In this document: positions 5,155-9,617 of the stretch, one piece after another
Layout of the letters: each line of letters begins with the position of its first letter
How positions within the stretch are numbered: position 1 is the first letter of the stretch
DNA from: Lysobacteraceae bacterium
GTDB lineage: Bacteria > Pseudomonadota > Gammaproteobacteria > Xanthomonadales > Xanthomonadaceae
Length of the DNA stretch: 9,617 bases
Reading direction: 5' to 3'
Assembly (NCBI GenBank): GCA_017990865.1
Contig: JAGNNB010000086.1
Location: forward strand, 1 to 9,617
Translations under genes and position numbers: made by a program
The notes under the pieces: model-generated
Told to the model about the DNA's origin: nothing
The model's database searches: none
The model's input: only the letters and a program-made list of their open reading frames with translations

Positions 5155-7047
5155 ATGTTGCATTCTCGTTTACCGTTGACGCTCGCGATCGCGAGCGTTC
5201 TGTCGTCTTCTCTGTTTTGTTTCTCCGCCTCGGCGCAAACCGCGCCGCAAAGCAATGCCGAGCGCGATGTGCTCGATCGTATCGTCGTCACCGCCACGCG
5301 CACCGCGATCACCGCCGACGCCGCGCTCGCGCCGGTCGAGGTGGTCGATCGCGCCGAAATCGAGCGCAGCCAGGCCGCTTCGCTCGCCGATCTGCTGCGC
5401 GGCCGCGCCGGCATCAATCTGTCGAATCAAGGCGGCGTCGGCAAACTCACGACCTTGTCGTTGCGCGGCGCCGAATCCGATCACGTGTTGGTGCTGATCG
5501 ACGGCATTCGCATCGGTTCGGCCACGTCGGGCCTCGTTTCGTTTCAGGATTTGCCACTGGAATTCGTCGATCGCATCGAAATCGTGCGCGGCCCGCGTTC
5601 GAGTCTGTACGGTTCCGACGCGATCGGCGGCGTGATCCAGATTTTCACGCGCCGCGACCGCGGCCCGGCGCAGGGGCGCTTCGCTGTCGCTGTCGGCAGT
5701 CATGGCCGACGCGATGTCGGCGCGGGCGTCGGCGGGGGCAATGCGCGCGGCTGGTACGGCGTCGATGCGGCGTATTCGCGTACCGACGGCATCAATGCTT
5801 GTCGCGGCGCGGGTTTTCCGATCTTCGCCGGTTGTTTCGTCGACGGCCAAACCGACCGCGACGGCTATACGCGCCGCGCGCTGTCGCTGCGCGGCGGCGT
5901 GTCGTTGGGCGATCGCGCGCAACTCGACGGCCAATGGTTGGAGGCGCGCGGCGAAAACGAATACGACGGCAGCTTCGTCGATTATTCCGAAGTGACGCAG
6001 CGCGTCGTCGGCGCGCGGCTGCGCTGGCAGGCGAGCGAGCGGGTCGAACTGCAAACGACCGCCGGCCGCAATCGCGACGCCTCGGATAATTTCATCGGCA
6101 GCGTCGCCAACGGCGATTTCGCGAGCGATCGCGACAGCGTCGGTTTGCAAGCCGATGTCGCGCTCGCCGACGCGCACACGCTCACATTCGGCGCGGATTG
6201 GCTGCGCGACCGCATCGAAAGCGACACCGTCTACGACCAAACCGCGCGTCGCAATATCGCCGCGTTCGCGCAGTATCAAGGCCGTTTCGACACCCGCGTC
6301 GGCGCGCAGGATCTGCAATTGGCGCTGCGTCGCGACGACAACTCGCAATTCGGCGGCGAAACCACCGGCACCGCCGCGTGGGGCCTGGGGTTCGGCGACG
6401 GCTGGCGCGTCGTCGCGAGCTACGGCACCGGCTTCAAGGCACCGACGTTCAACGAACTGTATTTCCCGTTCTTCGGCAACGCCGCGCTGCGCCCGGAATC
6501 CTCGCGCACCGTCGAAGCGGGCCTCGCTTGGAGCGGCGAGCGCACGCGTGCACGCGTCGATGCGTTCGAGACCGATGTGGACGATCTGATCGCGTTCGAC
6601 GCCTCGCTGTTTCTGCCCAACAACATCGATCGCGCGCGTTTGCGCGGCGCCGAACTGCAGATCGACAGCGAGATCGCGGGCTGGGACATCGCATTGTCGG
6701 CGAGCTGGTTGGATCCCGAGAACCGCAGCGGCGCGTATCGCGGCAATACACTGCCGCGCCGCGCGCGCGAAAGCGCGAGAATCTCCACCGACCGCGCGTT
6801 CGGCGCATGGCGCATCGGCGCGACATGGCTGGGCGAAGGCGAGCGTTACGACGACCTTGCGAATACCCGACGACTCGGCGGTTACGCCACGCTCGATCTG
6901 CGCGGCGAATACGCCTTCGGAACGGACTGGACGCTGCAGGCGGGCGTGAACAACGTCTTCGATCGCGACTACGAAACCGCGGCGTACTACAACCAACCGG
7001 GACGCACGTTCCAACTGCGTTTACGGTACGCGCCGCACGCGCGATAA
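5155..7047 (+). CDS. btuB: TonB-dependent vitamin B12 receptor, BtuB type
   Basis: This outer-membrane beta-barrel receptor imports cobalamin using TonB energy. The product is 630 residues (E. coli BtuB precursor: 614). Residues 1-27 form a signal peptide with cleavage likely at SASA-QT. A TonB box follows (DRIVVTA, 41-47). The plug domain (about 55-163) contains LADLLRGRAGINL, LSLRGAESDHVLVLIDGIRI and the VDRIEIVRGPRSSLYGSDAI block, ending at IQIFTRR. The barrel fills the rest, with NNVFDRDYE near the end. C216 and C227 in one early loop could form a disulfide. The start at 5155 is chosen because GGAG (5146-5149) and the signal peptide both fit it; the open frame further upstream is leader. 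The B12 riboswitch upstream is what makes cobalamin the likely substrate. The chain ends YAPHAR, not in the usual terminal aromatic residue. Confidence 0.93.
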   Translation: MLHSRLPLTLAIASVLSSSLFCFSASAQTAPQSNAERDVLDRIVVTATRTAITADAALAPVEVVDRAEIERSQAASLADLLRGRAGINLSNQGGVGKLTTLSLRGAESDHVLVLIDGIRIGSATSGLVSFQDLPLEFVDRIEIVRGPRSSLYGSDAIGGVIQIFTRRDRGPAQGRFAVAVGSHGRRDVGAGVGGGNARGWYGVDAAYSRTDGINACRGAGFPIFAGCFVDGQTDRDGYTRRALSLRGGVSLGDRAQLDGQWLEARGENEYDGSFVDYSEVTQRVVGARLRWQASERVELQTTAGRNRDASDNFIGSVANGDFASDRDSVGLQADVALADAHTLTFGADWLRDRIESDTVYDQTARRNIAAFAQYQGRFDTRVGAQDLQLALRRDDNSQFGGETTGTAAWGLGFGDGWRVVASYGTGFKAPTFNELYFPFFGNAALRPESSRTVEAGLAWSGERTRARVDAFETDVDDLIAFDASLFLPNNIDRARLRGAELQIDSEIAGWDIALSASWLDPENRSGAYRGNTLPRRARESARISTDRAFGAWRIGATWLGEGERYDDLANTRRLGGYATLDLRGEYAFGTDWTLQAGVNNVFDRDYETAAYYNQPGRTFQLRLRYAPHAR

Positions 7048-7054
7048 CAGCTTG

Positions 7055-7085
7055 TTGAACAACGATCTTCCTGATCGTTGTTCAA
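7055..7085. repeat. Perfect 13-bp inverted repeat just after btuB
   Basis: TTGAACAACGATC (7055-7067) and GATCGTTGTTCAA (7073-7085) flank loop TTCCT. It begins 8 nt after the btuB stop. There is no T-tract, so a simple intrinsic terminator is not clear. It may help transcript end formation or 3' stability. Confidence 0.85.
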
Positions 7086-7153
7086 GTCGCGAGTCCGGCA
7101 CATGTCCGTACTCGCTCCCGACGAATCAATCGCTTACGCGCTCGCTTCGTCGT

Positions 7154-7173
7154 CGCAGCCATCCTTGGCTGCG
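7154..7173. repeat. Perfect 8-bp inverted repeat
   Basis: CGCAGCCA (7154-7161) and TGGCTGCG (7166-7173) flank loop TCCT. It abuts the next, larger inverted repeat and shares one base with it. Confidence 0.8.
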
Positions 7174-7204
7174 CTAGCAGGCTGTTTTTCAACAGCCTGC
7201 TAGC
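7173..7204. repeat. Perfect 14-bp inverted repeat with T-rich loop
   Basis: GCTAGCAGGCTGTT (7173-7186) and AACAGCCTGCTAGC (7191-7204) flank loop TTTC. It is the strongest hairpin of the group and sits midway between two convergent genes, where it could block read-through from either side. A dispersed genomic repeat is another possibility. Confidence 0.85.
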
Positions 7205-7210
7205 CCCGCA

Positions 7211-7240
7211 CCGCGGCCCGCGCGTTCGCGCGGGTCGCGG
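7211..7240. repeat. GC-rich 13-bp hairpin next to the dinB stop
   Basis: CCGCGGCCCGCGC (7211-7223) pairs with GCGCGGGTCGCGG (7228-7240) through 12 Watson-Crick pairs and one G-T pair, around loop GTTC. It lies 2 nt beyond the dinB stop codon. No T-tract follows in the dinB direction. Confidence 0.8.
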
Positions 7241-7242
7241 CG

Positions 7243-8352
7243 TCAAACGCCATCGCGCGCGTCGGCGAATAATTCCGGCTGTGTTTGCGAGATCGATTGG
7301 CGGTCGCGAAATCCCGACAGCCCGACGCCGACCAAGCGATAGCGCGTCTCCGCGGGCAGTTCCACGCGCTCGCGCAGCGCCAGCGCGATTTCGACCAAGC
7401 GCTCCAGCGTGTCCGGCGGCGTTTCCGGCGTGAAACTGCGGGTGAGAATGCGGAACTGCGCAGTTTTCAGCTTCAATACGACTGTGCGTCCGACCCGTTC
7501 GCTCTTGCGCGCCGCCTCCCAGGTTTTCTCGGCGAGACGGCGAATGGTCGGTTCGATCTCGTCGAGCGGCACATCGCGTTCGAAGGTGTCTTCGGCCGAG
7601 ATCGACTGCACGGGCTGATCGGGCTCGACAGGCCGCTCGTCAATACCGTCCGCGCGTTCGCACAAACGCACACCGAAACTGCCGAACGCTTCCTGCAGCA
7701 CCGCGACATCGATCGTGCGCAGATCGCCGACGGTATTCACGCCGAGCGCTTCGAGTTTCTGCTGCGCGACCTTGCCCACGCCGGGAATGCAGCCGACCGG
7801 CAACGGCGTGAGGAAATCGAACACCTGATGCGGGCGAATCACGAACAAGCCGTCGGGTTTCTTCCAATCCGAGGCGATCTTCGCCAGGAACTTGTTCGGC
7901 GCCACGCCCGCCGACGCGGTGAGCTGCGTTTCGTCGCGAATCTGCGCGCGAATGGTCTGCGCGATCACGGTCGCGCTGAGCGGCTCACCGTCGGGCGACA
8001 AGGTTTTCGGCGCGGTGACGTCGAGATACGCTTCGTCGAGCGACAGCGGTTCGATCAGATCGGTATGCCGCGCGAAGATCTCGCGCACCTGCTTCGAGAC
8101 CGCTTTGTAACGCACGAAATCCGGCGGCACGAACACTGCCTGCGGGCATAACCTTTCCGCGCGCCCCGCCGGCATCGCCGAGCGCACGCCGAACTTACGC
8201 GCCTCGTACGACGCCGCGCACACCACCGACCGCGCCCCGCGCCACGCCACCACCACCGGCTGGCCGCGCAACGACGGATCGTCGCGCTGCTCGACCGACG
8301 CGTAGAACGCGTCCATATCGATGTGGATGATTTTGCGCGCTGCGGGCGGCAT
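7243..8352 (-). CDS. dinB: DNA polymerase IV (DinB)
   Basis: This Y-family translesion polymerase copies past damaged bases at low fidelity. The 369-residue product (E. coli: 351) opens MPPAARKIIHIDMDAFYASVE. The metal-binding residues are D12 and the LSLDE pair D106-E107. Y17 is at the steric-gate position, which excludes ribonucleotides. A thumb helix-hairpin-helix follows (CIPGVGKVAQQKLEALGV), then the little-finger domain with TAQFRILTRSFT. The C-terminus carries QPELF (358-362), which fits the QxxLF beta-clamp-binding motif. The ATG at 8352 was chosen because it starts directly before the family's conserved N-terminus; the open frame upstream encodes nothing DinB-like. No Shine-Dalgarno is visible. 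It converges on btuB and diverges from the small secreted-protein gene. I see no convincing LexA box. Confidence 0.97.
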   Translation of the reverse strand: MPPAARKIIHIDMDAFYASVEQRDDPSLRGQPVVVAWRGARSVVCAASYEARKFGVRSAMPAGRAERLCPQAVFVPPDFVRYKAVSKQVREIFARHTDLIEPLSLDEAYLDVTAPKTLSPDGEPLSATVIAQTIRAQIRDETQLTASAGVAPNKFLAKIASDWKKPDGLFVIRPHQVFDFLTPLPVGCIPGVGKVAQQKLEALGVNTVGDLRTIDVAVLQEAFGSFGVRLCERADGIDERPVEPDQPVQSISAEDTFERDVPLDEIEPTIRRLAEKTWEAARKSERVGRTVVLKLKTAQFRILTRSFTPETPPDTLERLVEIALALRERVELPAETRYRLVGVGLSGFRDRQSISQTQPELFADARDGV

Positions 8353-8358
8353 GCGCCG

Positions 8359-8364
8359 ATTGTC
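8359..8364 (-). promoter_or_regulatory. -10 box placed for a leaderless dinB transcript
   Basis: On the minus strand GACAAT is followed by CGGCGC and then the dinB ATG. This is the same six-base spacing as at msrC. A weak -35 candidate, TTGCGT, lies 16 bp further upstream. Together with the absent Shine-Dalgarno it suggests a leaderless mRNA. Confidence 0.35.
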
Positions 8365-8627
8365 GTCGTTTCCGCGGCAAACGCAATCGGCCTGCTGTCG
8401 GCGAGCGTCAGCAGAACACCGGCATGGGTTCGGTTCGCGCGACCGAAACGACTCGCGCGTCCCGGCGTCGACGTTTGCCGAGATTGTCCGCAACGGCTCG
8501 GAAGGACGAAGACCGCATCCATCGCGCATCGGCGCCGTATTGCACTACGCAAGCCTCGCCGGAATCGCAACCGGGAACGCGCGAACGCTTGCGAATCGAT
8601 CCTTTCCTCAACAAAGCAGGAAACCGT

Positions 8628-8993
8628 ATGACTCTCCAAGCACGCACACTCGCCCTCGCGGCGGCATTGACATCCGTCCTCTGTACGGCGAGCGCTTCCG
8701 CCGCCGATCGCCAACCCGCGTTGTATGCGAGCGCCGGCACTGCGCCGGTCATCTCGCATTTGATCTGTCCCGACTACAACAACAGCGGAAACGGCATCTA
8801 CGTATGCCGCGTGATTTTCTCGTCCTCGACGCCTGCGACCGTTCGCTGGCCGGATGGATCCGACGCGAACGAATACATGGGCGTGTGTTACCCCGCCGGC
8901 CGTCGACTTTCGGTCACGGTCACGGTGACGAATGCCGCAGGCGCGGCTTCGCGCACCAATACGTTTGCTTGCCCGGGCAATTTGACCCTCTGA
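8628..8993 (+). CDS. Small secreted four-cysteine protein of unknown function
   Basis: I do not recognise this family. The 121-residue product has a clear Sec signal peptide: basic N-terminus, hydrophobic core LALAAALTSVL, and cleavage near SASAA-DR at about residue 26. C19 lies in the signal peptide, but the preceding SVL does not fit a lipobox, so it is not a likely lipoprotein. The mature part of about 95 residues has four cysteines (C47, C60, C87, C115), an even number that fits two disulfides. It also has beta-rich stretches such as YVCRVIFSSS, ATVRWPDGS and RLSVTVTVTNAAG, resembling an immunoglobulin-like or similar beta-sandwich fold. AGGA (8618-8621) six nt before the ATG fixes the start. 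A hairpin terminator follows at 9020. It is a single gene, periplasmic or extracellular. Confidence 0.82.
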   Translation: MTLQARTLALAAALTSVLCTASASAADRQPALYASAGTAPVISHLICPDYNNSGNGIYVCRVIFSSSTPATVRWPDGSDANEYMGVCYPAGRRLSVTVTVTNAAGAASRTNTFACPGNLTL

Positions 8994-9019
8994 TCGTCGA
9001 ACGTCGCGTTTCGCTTTCG

Positions 9020-9048
9020 GATCGAGGAGCGGAGACTCCTCGATCTTT
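9020..9048. terminator. Hairpin terminator between the secreted-protein gene and glmS
   Basis: GATCGAGGAG (9020-9029) and CTCCTCGATC (9036-9045) form a perfect 10-bp stem with a 6-nt loop, followed by TTT. It lies between two convergent genes, 27 nt past the stop of the + gene. The short T-run makes the efficiency uncertain. Confidence 0.65.
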
Positions 9049-9093
9049 CCGCTTCGCATTCGCGTGGCTCTGCGAGCGAAGGAAGAACGGGTG

Positions 9094-9617
9094 TTACTCC
9101 ACCGTCACCGACTTCGCCAGATTCCGTGGCTTGTCCACATCGGTGCCGCGCGCCAAGGCCGCGTGATAGGCGAGCAATTGCACCGGGATGGCGTGAACGA
9201 TCGGCGACAGTAGGCCGACGTGGCGGGGGGTGCGGATGACGTGGACGTTTTCGGATTCGGTGAAGTGGCTGTCGGCGTCGGCGAAGACGTACATTTCGCC
9301 GCCGCGGGCGCGCACTTCCTGGATATTGGATTTCACTTTTTCCAACAGGCTGTCGTTCGGTGCGATCACCACCACCGGCATGTCGGCGTCGACCAGTGCC
9401 AGCGGGCCGTGTTTGAGTTCGCCGGCCGGATAGGCTTCGGCGTGGATGTAGGAAATTTCCTTGAGTTTGAGCGCGCCTTCCAACGCGATCGGGTAATGGA
9501 TGACGCGGCCGAGGAACAGCGCGTGATGCTTCGGCGCGAAACGTTCGGACCACAGCGCGACCTGCGGTTCCAGATTCAAGGCATGCTGCACGCTGCCCGG
9601 CAGATGGCGCAGCGCAT
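9094..9617 (-). CDS. glmS: Glutamine--fructose-6-phosphate aminotransferase (GlmS), C-terminal 174 residues (partial)
   Basis: GlmS makes glucosamine-6-phosphate from fructose-6-phosphate and glutamine, the first step toward UDP-GlcNAc for peptidoglycan and LPS. The visible part is the second SIS half of the isomerase domain: [29 protein letters not shown] and [16 protein letters not shown], which carry the catalytic Glu and ring-opening His of the family. The C-terminal signature is [13 protein letters not shown], whose Lys (codon 9112-9114) corresponds to the essential C-terminal lysine. The last residues are the standard family end, so the stop is real. The glutaminase domain and first SIS half lie beyond the right edge. 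The frame is open to the window end. Confidence 0.97.
   Translation of the reverse strand, partial: ALRHLPGSVQHALNLEPQVALWSERFAPKHHALFLGRVIHYPIALEGALKLKEISYIHAEAYPAGELKHGPLALVDADMPVVVIAPNDSLLEKVKSNIQEVRARGGEMYVFADADSHFTESENVHVIRTPRHVGLLSPIVHAIPVQLLAYHAALARGTDVDKPRNLAKSVTVE

Noticed and set aside
5170..7014. 614-codon open frame on minus opposite btuB
   Set aside because: It exactly mirrors the btuB coding region, has an odd Ala/Arg/Asp composition and no family resemblance. It is an artefact of GC-rich codon use.
7048..7242. CRISPR array or attachment site in the hairpin cluster
   Set aside because: The hairpins differ from each other in sequence and there are no direct repeats with unique spacers, no cas genes and no integrase.
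8392..8414. CTGCTG/CAGCAG inverted repeat upstream of dinB as a LexA box
   Set aside because: The spacing is CTG-N11-CAG rather than CTG-N10-CAG. It does not fit the E. coli consensus or the TTAGTA-type box of xanthomonads.

Overview
The window is a chromosomal stretch of a high-GC gammaproteobacterium, most likely of the Xanthomonadaceae/Lysobacteraceae (Lysobacter-like). This rests on the GC-rich codon use, the protein family variants (an AcnD-type methylisocitrate dehydratase, a standalone TfoX C-terminal-domain protein, a BtuB-type receptor with a Cys pair) and the -10-like boxes lying just upstream of some start codons. I could not run any search, so the assignment is by family recognition. 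The content is mostly housekeeping and metabolic. I see no phage genes, transposase, CRISPR array or toxin/defence module.

Layout from left to right. Positions 1-1113 (minus) hold the first 371 codons of acnD (2-methylcitrate cycle), running off the left edge. An elongator tRNA-Met (CAT) at 1305-1381 has a good promoter and terminator of its own. It is followed by queD (queuosine/preQ0 pathway, 1512-1877), whose probable -35 box overlaps the tRNA terminator's T-tract. A phasin-family gene (2109-2513) has a 15-bp palindrome in its promoter that looks like a PhaR-type operator. A strong bidirectional-looking terminator (2562-2590) separates it from the convergent bioD (2694-3440, minus; biotin synthesis). 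msrC (free methionine-R-sulfoxide reductase, 3639-4163) diverges from bioD and is followed by a small TfoX C-terminal-domain protein (4261-4650).

The 504-bp gene-free stretch 4651-5154 holds a cobalamin riboswitch (about 4758-4943) and a further leader of about 210 nt. It precedes a BtuB-type TonB-dependent vitamin B12 receptor (5155-7047). The 195 bp between btuB and the convergent dinB (DNA polymerase IV, 7243-8352, minus) is packed with four near-perfect or perfect hairpins. On the right come a small secreted four-cysteine protein of unknown function (8628-8993), a hairpin terminator, and the last 174 codons of glmS (9094-9617, minus), running off the right edge.

The genes do not form one pathway; they sit mostly as single transcription units. 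The functional links that can be read from sequence are local: the riboswitch with btuB, the putative PhaR operator with the phasin, and the hairpin cluster between two convergent genes. I did not find a convincing undescribed multi-gene system. The points most worth checking are the hairpin cluster, the phasin operator, the btuB leader and the unknown secreted protein.
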